A DNA stretch of 64,000 bases from the NCBI RefSeq assembly GCF_009909235.1, contig NZ_JAAAPO010000001.1:434001-498000 (forward strand), read 5' to 3'. The DNA comes from Novosphingobium ovatum. Lineage in GTDB: Bacteria > Pseudomonadota > Alphaproteobacteria > Sphingomonadales > Sphingomonadaceae. The position numbers and the translations under genes are program-made. A model generated the notes under the pieces. The model searched no databases. It was given only the letters and a program-made list of their open reading frames with translations, and was not told where the DNA came from. This document shows, one piece after another, positions 48,104 to 56,825 of the stretch (position 1 is its first letter; the number at the start of each line of letters is the position of its first letter).

Positions 48104-49219
48104 TCAGGCGGGGATCGCGGCGGTTTGGGCCGCATCATGCGCATCAGCAGCGGCGCGCAGCAGCGGGAACAACTGTTCGCCATATTCGGGGATGTCGGTG
48201 TCGGGGCGGAAACCGCGGATCAGAAAGCGCGTCACGCCCATGCGGTAATAGTCCATCAGCGCCTCGGTCACTTGGGCCGGGGTGCCGACGAAACAGGCCT
48301 GATTGCCATATTTGCCCTGCGCGGCTTCGGTCACGCCCATCCACAGGCAGCGGTCATGGCGGGTGGCGGCGCGGGCGGTGGCCAACACATGGTCGCCCGC
48401 ATGGGTGCTGTCGGCAAAGTTGGACGGGCCCTGTTGCGGCGCGGCCGATTGGCGCGCCATCATCGCGTGGAAATCGGCCAGCACGGCGTCCGCACGGGCC
48501 CATGCCTCGTCCTCGGTCTGGCCCAGGATCACCAGACAGGTCATCATGAAGCCGACCTGACGCCCATGCCCATCGGCAGCAGCGGTAACGCGGTCCATAT
48601 GGGCGCGGATATGGGCGATGCTGTCGCCGCTCATGGCGAACAGGTCGGCCGTTTGGGCGCAGGCGTCGATCGATTCAGGCGAGGTCCCCGCCCATGACAC
48701 CTCCAGCGCGCCGCCCACCGGCTTGATCGGGGCAAAGGCCTGAGCGTGGCGGTAAAAGGCGCCGTCATGGTCCACCGGCGCATCGGCGGTCCAGATCCGG
48801 CGCATGATCTGCACATATTCCAGCGCGCGGGCATAGCGCTGCGGCTTGGTGGTGAAATCGCCGTCCGCCTCCAGCTCCTTGTCGCTGGGCCCCGCGATGA
48901 TGTGCACGCTCATCCGCCCTGCCGAGAGCTGGTGCACCGTGGCCAGCATCCGCGCCGCCATCGTGGGCGCGATAAAGCCGGGGCGGTGCGCCAGCAGCAC
49001 TCGCAGGCGCGTGGTGTTGGCCAGCACATGGGTGGCGATGGTGTGGCTATCGGGCATGAGTGACGCGTTGGCGATCAGCACCCGGTCATAGCCTGCCGCT
49101 TCCTGCGCCTGTGCCGAGGCGGTGATCGCCGCAACGTCAAACTGGTCCTGGGGCGCGGGGTGCAAGGGGGTCCCCCGGTTGTGGGTGACAAGTCCCGAAA
49201 TCTCGACAGGCATAGGCAT
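48104..49219 (-). CDS. SsuD-like LLM-class flavin-dependent monooxygenase
   Basis: The 371-aa product is a bacterial luciferase-like protein of the alkanesulfonate-monooxygenase group. Features are DSHTIATHVLANTTRLRVLLAHRPGFIAPTMAARM (cited in part), QLSAGRMSVHIIAGP, PQRYARALEYVQIMRRIW and the SWAGTSPESIDACAQTADLF segment. Such enzymes use FMNH2 from a separate reductase to cleave C-S, C-N or other bonds. No reductase gene is in the window. It lies 21 bp downstream of the fused MFS-cupin gene and 21 bp upstream of the PhyH gene. Confidence 0.85.
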   Translation of the reverse strand: MPMPVEISGLVTHNRGTPLHPAPQDQFDVAAITASAQAQEAAGYDRVLIANASLMPDSHTIATHVLANTTRLRVLLAHRPGFIAPTMAARMLATVHQLSAGRMSVHIIAGPSDKELEADGDFTTKPQRYARALEYVQIMRRIWTADAPVDHDGAFYRHAQAFAPIKPVGGALEVSWAGTSPESIDACAQTADLFAMSGDSIAHIRAHMDRVTAAADGHGRQVGFMMTCLVILGQTEDEAWARADAVLADFHAMMARQSAAPQQGPSNFADSTHAGDHVLATARAATRHDRCLWMGVTEAAQGKYGNQACFVGTPAQVTEALMDYYRMGVTRFLIRGFRPDTDIPEYGEQLFPLLRAAADAHDAAQTAAIPA

Positions 49220-49240
49220 TCGTCCTTTTACGGCAAAGAG

Positions 49241-51223
49241 TTATGGCTTGGGGACGGGTTGGGGGTTGTGCTGGATGCTCAGGCTGTTGGCCACGCATTG
49301 CTCGGGCGCGACGCCGTCCGGGCAGGACGAGGCGCGGCTGCGCAGCGGGTCTTCGCGCGGGAGGCGCACCGTCATCGCCATCACCGGCACGCTGCCGACC
49401 GAGCGGCTGGTGTGGCCCTGACCCACCGTGTCATTGGCCAGCACGATCGTGCCAGGTTGCAGGCGGTGGACGGACCCATCGCCCAGTCCCACCTCCAGCG
49501 TGCCGGACAGCACGATCAACAGGCGCGGGCTGGACACGCGGTGCCAGTCGATGAAGGTGCCGGGGGGCGAGACGCCGATCTCGGTGTCGGTGGTATAGAG
49601 CCGCGCGTTGATCGCCAGCGGGTCTGATCCGGGCGCGCGGGGCAGGGTGACCGTGTCCAGATAGGATTTGCCATCCACCCCGGCCGAAATGCGCGGGATC
49701 GTCACCCCATTGGCCGGAACGGGCGTTGCCGGCGCGCTGATCGCCGGGGGCGGCGATGGAGGCGCGCCCGGCCGCGCGGCATCGGCCCGCGCCGGAGAGG
49801 ACGAGAGCGCCAGCGTCATCACCATCGCCACCGCGCCCGCCACCATCGCGGTGGGCAGGGCGGTGTTCAGCGCGGCGTCCTGATCGACCACGGCGGGGGG
49901 CTGTGGGATGCCTGCCGTTTCGGCTTGCCCTTGGGCTGGCGCGCGCAGGAACAGGCAGGCCAGCACCGCCGCCACGGCGGGCAGCACCGAGAGCGAGAGC
50001 ACGATGCCATTGACCACACCGGCCGATTGCACGCTGCCCGCATCATGCGCCGAGACAAAGCCGACCGCCGACAGGATCGCGCTGAACACCCAAGTGCCAA
50101 AGGCCGCCGTGCCCTTTTCCACCATGACGAACACGCCCGCCAACACGCCCTCGGCGCTGGCGGGGCCGTGGTGGCGGGCATGGTCCATTGTGTCGGTCAG
50201 CACCGTGTACAGGCCAAAGAACAGCCCGCCCACGCACAGCCCCTCGACCCCGCCCAGCACCAGCGCCCACGGCATCGGGTGCCCGGCCGGGACCAGATAC
50301 CACGCACACATAGCGGCCGCTTCGGCCAGCGCGGCCAGCATCAAGGCCTGCCGCCGTCCGATCCGCCCGGCGATCCGCACCCATCCGGCCTGACTGGCCA
50401 TCATCCCCAGCGTTTGCAGCAGAAAGATCGAGCCAAGGCTTTTGTCCGCGGCATGCAGCACGTGGCGCGTATAGAATGGCAGCGCCGCGCCATGCAGCGT
50501 CAGTCCGGCAAACATCGTCACCTTGAACGCGATCAGCGCGCGAAACGGGCGGTTGGCGGCAATCGCGGCAGCGGCTTGGCGAAAGGTGATGTGCGGGGTG
50601 GTGGCCGCGTGGCCCTCGCTGGTGGCGTCAATCAGCAGAAAGGTGGCGATCCCGCCCAGCGCGACCAGCCCCGCCAGCACCATCGCCAGCAGCCCATGCG
50701 CCGCCCGGTCTCCTCCCATCAGCGAGAGCATCCATGGCGCGGCCGCCGTTGCCGCCAGCCCGCCAAACGAGGAGCCATAGACGCTGAACGTCATCAGCCG
50801 CGAGCGTTCGTGGAAATCCTGGGTGATCGCCCGGCCAATCGCCAGATAGGGGATGCGATAGAGCGTATAGGCAGTGGAGAAGATCAGCAGTGAGGCACCG
50901 CTCCATACCAGCAGGCCAGTGTATGACAGCCCCGTTGGCACGTTGAACAGCATCACCAGTGAAACCGCCGCCAACAGCGCGCCGCCCACCAGATAGGGCC
51001 GGTGGCGGCCCCAACGGGTGCGGGTGCGATCGGCCAGCACACCCACTACCGGGTCGATCGCCGCGTCATAGATCTTGGACGCGACCACCAGCAGCCCGGC
51101 CATGCCCATCGCCAGCCCCAGCGAATCGGTCATGAACCGCAGGTGGAGCAGGCCAACCGCCCCCACCAGCGCCGCCGAGGTAAAGGAGCCCACGCCCCAT
51201 CCGATCAAGGCCTTGCGCTTCAT
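49241..51223 (-). CDS. GPH-type MFS transporter fused to a C-terminal cupin domain
   Basis: The 660-aa protein combines two modules. Residues ~1-440 are a GPH-family transporter, with DAAIDPVVGVLADRTRTRWGRHRPY after helix 2 (cited in part). After a short soluble linker, a further hydrophobic segment at ~458-474 ends in an AxA-like ARADA. A Pro-rich linker and a cupin at ~555-622 follow (DWHRVSSPRLLIVLSG, GLGDGSVHRL, GQGHTSRS). With 12 MFS spans, the extra span would place the cupin in the periplasm. The cupin matches the separate exported cupin at 42874. ATG 51223 is chosen; upstream codons are not transporter-like. The open frame is continuous, with no frameshift sign. Confidence 0.85.
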   Translation of the reverse strand: MKRKALIGWGVGSFTSAALVGAVGLLHLRFMTDSLGLAMGMAGLLVVASKIYDAAIDPVVGVLADRTRTRWGRHRPYLVGGALLAAVSLVMLFNVPTGLSYTGLLVWSGASLLIFSTAYTLYRIPYLAIGRAITQDFHERSRLMTFSVYGSSFGGLAATAAAPWMLSLMGGDRAAHGLLAMVLAGLVALGGIATFLLIDATSEGHAATTPHITFRQAAAAIAANRPFRALIAFKVTMFAGLTLHGAALPFYTRHVLHAADKSLGSIFLLQTLGMMASQAGWVRIAGRIGRRQALMLAALAEAAAMCAWYLVPAGHPMPWALVLGGVEGLCVGGLFFGLYTVLTDTMDHARHHGPASAEGVLAGVFVMVEKGTAAFGTWVFSAILSAVGFVSAHDAGSVQSAGVVNGIVLSLSVLPAVAAVLACLFLRAPAQGQAETAGIPQPPAVVDQDAALNTALPTAMVAGAVAMVMTLALSSSPARADAARPGAPPSPPPAISAPATPVPANGVTIPRISAGVDGKSYLDTVTLPRAPGSDPLAINARLYTTDTEIGVSPPGTFIDWHRVSSPRLLIVLSGTLEVGLGDGSVHRLQPGTIVLANDTVGQGHTSRSVGSVPVMAMTVRLPREDPLRSRASSCPDGVAPEQCVANSLSIQHNPQPVPKP

Positions 51224-51328
51224 GTTTTCTCCCGTGCGCCGATTGTGGACGCATCGGCCCGGCACGTACCGGGCGGTTGTTGTGCGGGCGGTGGCATGTT
51301 GACCCCGCCTTGGGCAAAGTTTTGCAAA

Positions 51329-51364
51329 AACACTGCACAGATTTTGCAAAGTCTGTGCAGTGTT
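51329..51364. promoter_or_regulatory. 13-bp perfect inverted repeat, operator or minus-strand terminator
   Basis: AACACTGCACAGA and TCTGTGCAGTGTT are perfect inverted arms around the 10-nt spacer TTTTGCAAAG. Directly left lies the palindrome TTTTGCAAAA (51320-51329). On the minus strand the stem is followed by TTTTT, so it may terminate the hydrolase transcript ending at 51414. It is also 106 bp upstream of the fused transporter gene and has operator-like symmetry. Confidence 0.6.
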
Positions 51365-51413
51365 CGCAGGGTGGATAGCGGTGCGCGCTGGCAGCGCAGC
51401 CCCTCCCGCGCGG

Positions 51414-52229
51414 TCAGTCCAGAAAGGCCAGCAATTGCCCGGCGATATCGGCTGCCTCGAACTCCATATAGCCATGGGCGCGGCCGGGCAGGGGCAGCAT
51501 CTGCCCATGCGGGATCAGATGGGCGACGCGGTGGGTGACGTCCCACAGGTCATCTTGTGCATTGACCACCAGCGCGGGCTGGCTCAGCGCCGCCAGCGCT
51601 CCCAGAAAGTCATAGCGATAGACCGCCTCATACCCCCACGGGATGCGGTGGCCGATGCGCAGGCATTCGGCCATGGCTACGTGGCGGTATTCCGGGGTCA
51701 TCCGCGCCTCGCCCAATTCGCCAAAGATCGCCCACAGCATCTCGACATGGCGCAGGCTGCGGTCGGGCGCGGGGAATTTGTCGCGCAGGGTGGCCAGACG
51801 CGCCATGCGGACGTCTTCGGGATAGGCGGCCAGACCGAACAGCCCCAGTTTGCGCACCCGATCAGGCGCGGTCAGCCCCATTTGCGTGGCGATCAGGGAT
51901 CCGGTGTGCATGCCGATGACATCGATCCGCGTGCCATCGATCACCCCGGCACCGGCCAGATGATCGGTCAGCGCCAGCATGTGTTCGGCAAAATCGGGGA
52001 TGGTGGTTGGCGCGGGCGGCGGGTCGGACATGCCATAGCCGGGCGTGTCGGGGGCGATCACCACGCGGCCCTGCGCCAGATGCGGCATCAATGCGCGCCA
52101 TTCATGGCTGTTGCTGGGTGTTTGGTGCAGGCACAGGATCGGCGGCGCGCTGACCGGCCCTTGGGGCAGGCACAGACGGTAATGGATCTGGCCGTAACGG
52201 CTGGGCGCATAGGCTTTGGTGATGGTCAT
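51414..52229 (-). CDS. Alpha/beta hydrolase with His at the nucleophile position
   Basis: The 271-aa cytosolic protein has the alpha/beta hydrolase fold with ILCLHQTPSNSHEW (oxyanion loop), APDTPGYGMSDPP, an acid in VVNAQDDLWD and a His in PGRAHGYMEF. At the nucleophile elbow it reads DVIGMHTGSLIAT, so the usual Ser/Cys/Asp is His. I believe related proteins with GYHTG exist, so this may be a subfamily trait rather than a mutation. The start overlaps the stop of the MFS gene (ATGA), implying joint function on the imported compound. Confidence 0.72.
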   Translation of the reverse strand: MTITKAYAPSRYGQIHYRLCLPQGPVSAPPILCLHQTPSNSHEWRALMPHLAQGRVVIAPDTPGYGMSDPPPAPTTIPDFAEHMLALTDHLAGAGVIDGTRIDVIGMHTGSLIATQMGLTAPDRVRKLGLFGLAAYPEDVRMARLATLRDKFPAPDRSLRHVEMLWAIFGELGEARMTPEYRHVAMAECLRIGHRIPWGYEAVYRYDFLGALAALSQPALVVNAQDDLWDVTHRVAHLIPHGQMLPLPGRAHGYMEFEAADIAGQLLAFLD

Positions 52230-53548
52230 GCGGGGGCTTTCATCCGGGATATGGAACGGGCGGCGATCAGCGCGGCGATCAGGCATCCGCCCAGCGCCAG
52301 CGCGGCAACGGTGGCGATCGACTGGCCGGTGGCGGCAGGGCCTGAAAACACCCGCGCCGTCAGCCCGGCCACCGCCAGCGGTCCCAGCGAACCGCCGATC
52401 ATCGTCATGACAAAGGCGTAAAACGCCACCGCCAGCCCGCGTGATTGGGCGGGTACGATCTCGCTGATGACGGACAGCATGGTGGTGCCGTAAAGCGCGC
52501 TGGCACCCATCACTTGGGCCGCCAGCACCATCGCGCCCAGCGGCCCCGGCATGGCATAGGCCAGCGCCGAGGGCAGCGTTGCCAGCGCGACGATGCCCGC
52601 CAGCGTGACCTTGCCCGCCGTGCCGTAACGGGCCGCGACGCGGTCGACGATCAGCGCCGCCAACCCCGCGCCGATCAGCGCCCAAGCGATCTGGAACAGG
52701 CCCAGCTCTTTACCCACGGCGGTGGCGGCGATGCCCATCTGACGGGTCAGCATGGCAGCGCTCCACCCCGTGATCGCCGCCGCGCCCAGCGCGAACAGCG
52801 CGGCCGACAGATACAGCGGCACCAGCACTCCGGCACGCGCGGCCAGCGCGGGCCAGATCGGCCCGGTCGGAGCGGCCTGCGCCTTGAGCGTGGCGCTGCG
52901 GCTGCCATCGCCCACCAGCCACAACAGCAGCGCCACCGGCAGGCCGCAGGCCCCCAGCACGACAAAGGCCACGCGCCACGCCGCCAGCCCGTCCACCACC
53001 GGCCACCCGGCAAAAAAGCCCGCCGGAACCGCCTGAAGGATCATCCCGCACAGCGTCGATCCCACGCCATAGGCCACCATGCTGCCCAGCACATAAAGCG
53101 CCATCGGGCGGCCGCGCCGTTCGGGCAGGAACATTTCGGCGATGATGCCAACCGCGCATGGGCCCAGCACCGCCTCGCCCACGCCGATGAACAGGCGGCC
53201 GACAAACATGTCGCCAAACCCGCGCGACAGGCCGCAACCGATGGTGGCCGCGCTCCACACCACGATGCCCGCGGCCAGCAACATGCGGCGGTTCACCCGA
53301 TCGGCCAGATGGCCCAGCGGCAGGCCAACGCTGACGTAAAACACGGCAAAGGCAAAGCCTTGCAGGACGGCGATCTGGACATCGCCAATTCCCAGATCAG
53401 CTCGCACCGGATCGATGACCAGCGCCAATATGCCGCGATCCACATAGGCCACCACTTGCGCCAGGCACAGCACGGCGACCGCCGCCCATGCTCGTGCCAC
53501 CGGTATCCGCGCTGGGGCTGGCGCGGGTATCTGTGCAATATTCTGCAT
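52226..53548 (-). CDS. MFS transporter
   Basis: The 440-aa protein has ~12 spans and MFS motifs: VAYVDRGILALVIDPVRADLG in helix 1 (cited in part) and the loop LGHLADRVNRRMLLA. GEAVLGPCAVGIIAEMFLPERRGRPMA follows in helices 4-5. It resembles the spinster/ACS-like carriers frequent in sphingomonad catabolic loci, importing organic acids or aromatic compounds. ATG at 53548 is preceded by GGGGAGAAAGAC. It is the first gene of a two-gene unit with the overlapping hydrolase gene and is divergent from the monooxygenase operon. Confidence 0.82.
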   Translation of the reverse strand: MQNIAQIPAPAPARIPVARAWAAVAVLCLAQVVAYVDRGILALVIDPVRADLGIGDVQIAVLQGFAFAVFYVSVGLPLGHLADRVNRRMLLAAGIVVWSAATIGCGLSRGFGDMFVGRLFIGVGEAVLGPCAVGIIAEMFLPERRGRPMALYVLGSMVAYGVGSTLCGMILQAVPAGFFAGWPVVDGLAAWRVAFVVLGACGLPVALLLWLVGDGSRSATLKAQAAPTGPIWPALAARAGVLVPLYLSAALFALGAAAITGWSAAMLTRQMGIAATAVGKELGLFQIAWALIGAGLAALIVDRVAARYGTAGKVTLAGIVALATLPSALAYAMPGPLGAMVLAAQVMGASALYGTTMLSVISEIVPAQSRGLAVAFYAFVMTMIGGSLGPLAVAGLTARVFSGPAATGQSIATVAALALGGCLIAALIAARSISRMKAPA

Positions 53549-53706
53549 GTCTTTCTCCCCGTTGGAGCGCTTGCCAAACGGTGTTGTTGGTGCTTTCCTT
53601 CGGCGGGAATGCGGGGCGGGGGAACGGGAATGCCATCGGTTTCCGCCTGGCGAACATTTTGCATTGGTGTCTGCAAATTTGTGCAATGCCTTGGCAAAAA
53701 GTGTGC
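53549..53706. promoter_or_regulatory. Divergent promoter region with symmetric AT-rich sites
   Basis: Between the MFS gene (minus) and the monooxygenase gene (plus) lie a LacI-like core GAGCGCTT (53565-53572, in TTGGAGCGCTTGCCAA) and the inverted pair GCATTG/CAATGC (53661-53666 and 53684-53689). The near-palindrome TGCAAATTTGTGCA (53672-53685) lies inside the latter. The TGCAAA...TGTGCA pattern recalls the element at 51329-51364, suggesting a common regulator. Confidence 0.45.
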
Positions 53707-55065
53707 ATGAAACTTCTTGCCTTCCTGATGCAGACCGGCGGCCACATGGCCGGATGGCGCCACCCCGATGCGGCTCCTGCTGCGCTGACTGACATCGCCT
53801 ATTTCCAGCATTGTGCGGCTGTGGCCGAACGTGGGCTGTTTGATGGCGTGTTCATCGCCGATTCGGTGGGCTATCCCCCGGCGCGGGGCGACGATGTGTT
53901 CGCCTGTCTGGAAACGCCAAAGCTGGACCCGGCGGTGATCATCGCGGCGCTCTCGGCCACCACGCGGCATCTCGGCTTTGTGGGCACAGCCTCGACATCC
54001 TATTCGCAACCCTTTGAACTGGCGCGCCGTTTCGCCAGTTTGGACCATGTTACCGGTGGCCGCATTGGCTGGAACATCGTGGCCTCGACCATGGAGAACG
54101 AGGCGCATAATTTCGGGCTGGCCAGCCATTACGACCACACCGAACGCTATGCGCGGGCGGGCGAATTTGTGGATGTGGCGAAACGGCTGTGGGACAGCTG
54201 GGAAGATGGGGCGATGCTGGCTGACAAGGCGGCGGGGCGTTACACCGATCCGGCGCGTATCCATGGCGTGGGCTATCAGGGCGTGCATTTCCAGGTGGCT
54301 GGGCCTCTGAACGTGCCGCGCGGGCCGCAGGGGCATCCGGTGCTGGTGCAGGCCGGGGCGTCCGATGTGGGCAAACGCTTTGCCGCCGCCCATGCCGAGG
54401 TGATCTTTACCTCGCATTCCTCGATGGCAACGGCGCAGGCCTTCCGGGCCGAGATGCACGAGCTGTTGCGCGAGGCCGGGCGCAGCGCCGACAGTTGCAA
54501 GATCATGTGCGCCATCACCCCGATCATCGGCGCCTCGGCCGCCGAGGCGCAGGCCACGCGCACCGCGCTGGACGCGGCGATCCCGCTGCCGGTGGCGATG
54601 GGTAAGCTGGAGGGGTTGCTGGGCAATGTCGACCTGTCGGGGCATGACCCCGATGGCCCGCTGCCTGATGTGCCCGAAAGCGGCATGTCGAAATCCACCT
54701 GGGAGCAGGTGGTGGGTCTGGCCCGGCGCGAGGGGCTGACCATCCGCCAATTGGCCGCGCAAGTGGCCGGTGGCCGCACCAGCCGCACCGTGACCGGCAC
54801 CGCCGCCGATGTCGCGGACGAATTGGAGGCGTGGTACACCAGCGGGGCGGCAGACGGCTTTGTCATTGCCGCGCCTTATCTGCCTGCCGGGCTGGAGCTG
54901 TTTGTCGATGGCGTGGTGCCATTGTTGCAGCAACGCGGCCTGTTCCGCACCGAATATGCGCCCGGAACGTTGCGTGACCGGCTGGGATTGGCGCGGCCAG
55001 ACAATGGCTATGCCAGCGGGGCCTATGCGCCCGTGCGTCCCGAATTCATCGGCAATGGAGCCTGA
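53707..55065 (+). CDS. NtaA/SnaA/DszA-type flavin monooxygenase (first of two)
   Basis: The 452-aa luciferase-like protein belongs to the nitrilotriacetate monooxygenase group. It has LMQTGGHMAGWRHPDA at the N terminus, SQPFELARRFASLDHVTGGRIGWNIVAS and NFGLASHYDHTERYARAGEFVDV (both cited in part). PQGHPVLVQAGAS and EVIFTSHSS complete the family features. These enzymes oxidise C-N or C-S containing compounds with FMNH2 from a partner reductase. It opens a five-gene operon whose last gene encodes a second member. The deacylase-like gene follows after 3 bp. ATG at 53707 is chosen because the family N terminus begins there. Confidence 0.85.
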   Translation: MKLLAFLMQTGGHMAGWRHPDAAPAALTDIAYFQHCAAVAERGLFDGVFIADSVGYPPARGDDVFACLETPKLDPAVIIAALSATTRHLGFVGTASTSYSQPFELARRFASLDHVTGGRIGWNIVASTMENEAHNFGLASHYDHTERYARAGEFVDVAKRLWDSWEDGAMLADKAAGRYTDPARIHGVGYQGVHFQVAGPLNVPRGPQGHPVLVQAGASDVGKRFAAAHAEVIFTSHSSMATAQAFRAEMHELLREAGRSADSCKIMCAITPIIGASAAEAQATRTALDAAIPLPVAMGKLEGLLGNVDLSGHDPDGPLPDVPESGMSKSTWEQVVGLARREGLTIRQLAAQVAGGRTSRTVTGTAADVADELEAWYTSGAADGFVIAAPYLPAGLELFVDGVVPLLQQRGLFRTEYAPGTLRDRLGLARPDNGYASGAYAPVRPEFIGNGA

Positions 55066-55068
55066 GTG

Positions 55069-56814
55069 ATGAGCGCCTATGACCTGATCATTCGTGGCGG
55101 GACGATTGCCGATGGCACCGGCGGCGAATTGCGTGAGGCGGATATCGCCGTGCAGGATGGCCGCATCGCCGCCGTGGGCGAGATCCCGGCCAAGGGCGTC
55201 GAGGAAATCGACGCGCGCCACATGCTGGTCACTCCCGGCTTTGTCGATCTGCACACGCATTATGATGCGCAGGTGACGTGGGACAGCCATTTCAGCCCAT
55301 CGACCAACCATGGCGTCACCACCGTATTGCTGGGCAATTGCGGCGTGGGTTTTGCGCCCTGCAAGCCTGACATGCGCGAGGAAATGATCAATGTCATGGA
55401 GGGTGTCGAGGACATCCCCGGCATCGTCATGGCCGAAGGCTTGCCGTGGAACTGGACGACATTTCCCGATTATCTGGACGCATTGGCACAGCGGCATATG
55501 GATGCCGATTTTGCCGTGGCGGTGCCGCATATCCCGGTGCGCGTGTGGGTGATGGGCCAGCGCGCCATCGACCGTGAGCCCGCCACCACCCGCGACATGG
55601 CCCGCATGGCCGCCATTGTCGCCGAGGGTATGGCGGCAGGGGCCTTTGGCTTTTCCACGACGCGGGTGATCGGCCATCGCACGGCGGGGGGGCAGCAATT
55701 GCCCGTCACCACCGCCAGCGAGGACGAGTTGATGCATATCGCTTTGGCCATGAAGCCCTATGGCAAAGCGCTGTTCATGTCGGCGTCGGAATTTGACACG
55801 ACCCATGGCTTTTCGGGCGAGTTCAACCTGTTGCAGCGCGTGGCGCAGGCGTCTGGCCACACCGTCACCTTTCCGTTGTTGCAATATAACGAAGCGCCCG
55901 ACCGCTGGCACCAGATCGCCGAATATGCCCGTGCCGCCCGCGCAGGCGGCGCCGACATGCTGGGGCAGGTGGTGGGCCGCCCAGTGGGCGTGCTGATGGG
56001 GCTGCAACTGACGCTGCACCCGTTCCGTGGCTGCCCCAGCTATGACGCGATTGACGCCCTGCCTTTGCCACAGCGCGTGGCGGCGATGCGCCAGCCCGAC
56101 ACCCGCGCGGCGATCCTGCGCGAATATGGCCCGGATGGTAAGGGGACCAGGCTGGACCCGGCGAAATACCCCGCCTTCATGCGGTTCATCCACCTGTGTT
56201 ACCCGATGGGGGCCGACCCCGACTATTCCCCGCCCGAAAGCCGCCGTCTGGACAATCTGGCCGCCGCGCGCGGGGTGACGCTGCCCGAACTGGCCTATGA
56301 CCTGTTGCTGGAGGAGGAGGGGCAGGCGATCCTCTATTTCCCGGCGCGCAATTTCACCGCCTATAATCTGGACGTGGTGCATCAGATGCTGACGCGCGAC
56401 GACACGGTGCTGGGGCTGGGCGATGGCGGTGCGCATTGCGGGGCGATCTGCGATGGGTCGATGCAGACCTATATGCTGTCGTACTGGACGCGCGACCGGG
56501 TGGGCGACCGGCTGTCGATCCCGCAAGCGGTCGAGATGATGACCCGCCACACCGCCCGCGTCATGGGCCTGAACGACCGGGGCGTGATCGCGCCGGGGAT
56601 GAAGGCCGATTTCAACATCATCGATTATGACCGGTTGGCGCTGCGCAGCCCACGCGCCAGTTTCGATCTGCCCGCTGGTGGCCGCCGCTTGACACAGGAT
56701 GCGGTGGGCTATGCCGCGACCATCGTGTCGGGTGTGGCGACGCACCGCAATGACGCGCCCACCGGTAATCTGCCCGGCCGCCTGCTGCGCCGCGCCGTTC
56801 CCCATAACGCCTGA
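55069..56814 (+). CDS. N-acyl-D-amino-acid deacylase-like amidohydrolase
   Basis: The 581-aa protein is an amidohydrolase-3/D-aminoacylase family member. Metal-site features are FVDLHTHYDAQVTWD (HxH), the GNCGVGFAPC loop and LGLGDGGAHCGAICD (Asp) near the C terminus. GVIAPGMKADFNIIDY is the closing family motif. Members deacylate N-acyl-D-amino acids or open cyclic amides. The start ATG (55069) is 3 bp after the monooxygenase stop; GTG at 55066 is a weaker alternative. Position between two flavin monooxygenases suggests cleavage of an amide product formed by oxidation. The substrate is unknown. Confidence 0.82.
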   Translation: MSAYDLIIRGGTIADGTGGELREADIAVQDGRIAAVGEIPAKGVEEIDARHMLVTPGFVDLHTHYDAQVTWDSHFSPSTNHGVTTVLLGNCGVGFAPCKPDMREEMINVMEGVEDIPGIVMAEGLPWNWTTFPDYLDALAQRHMDADFAVAVPHIPVRVWVMGQRAIDREPATTRDMARMAAIVAEGMAAGAFGFSTTRVIGHRTAGGQQLPVTTASEDELMHIALAMKPYGKALFMSASEFDTTHGFSGEFNLLQRVAQASGHTVTFPLLQYNEAPDRWHQIAEYARAARAGGADMLGQVVGRPVGVLMGLQLTLHPFRGCPSYDAIDALPLPQRVAAMRQPDTRAAILREYGPDGKGTRLDPAKYPAFMRFIHLCYPMGADPDYSPPESRRLDNLAAARGVTLPELAYDLLLEEEGQAILYFPARNFTAYNLDVVHQMLTRDDTVLGLGDGGAHCGAICDGSMQTYMLSYWTRDRVGDRLSIPQAVEMMTRHTARVMGLNDRGVIAPGMKADFNIIDYDRLALRSPRASFDLPAGGRRLTQDAVGYAATIVSGVATHRNDAPTGNLPGRLLRRAVPHNA

Positions 56815-56825
56815 AAGACCGATTG

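Noticed and set aside
44999-48697. Very long open frame on the plus strand (over 1,200 codons)
   Set aside because: It is antisense to the LacI, hydrolase, PhyH and SsuD-like genes, all of which have clear motifs on the minus strand.
53293-56805. Long minus-strand open frame (about 1,170 codons)
   Set aside because: It covers the monooxygenase and deacylase genes antisense. Only its extreme end coincides with the MFS gene, in a different frame.
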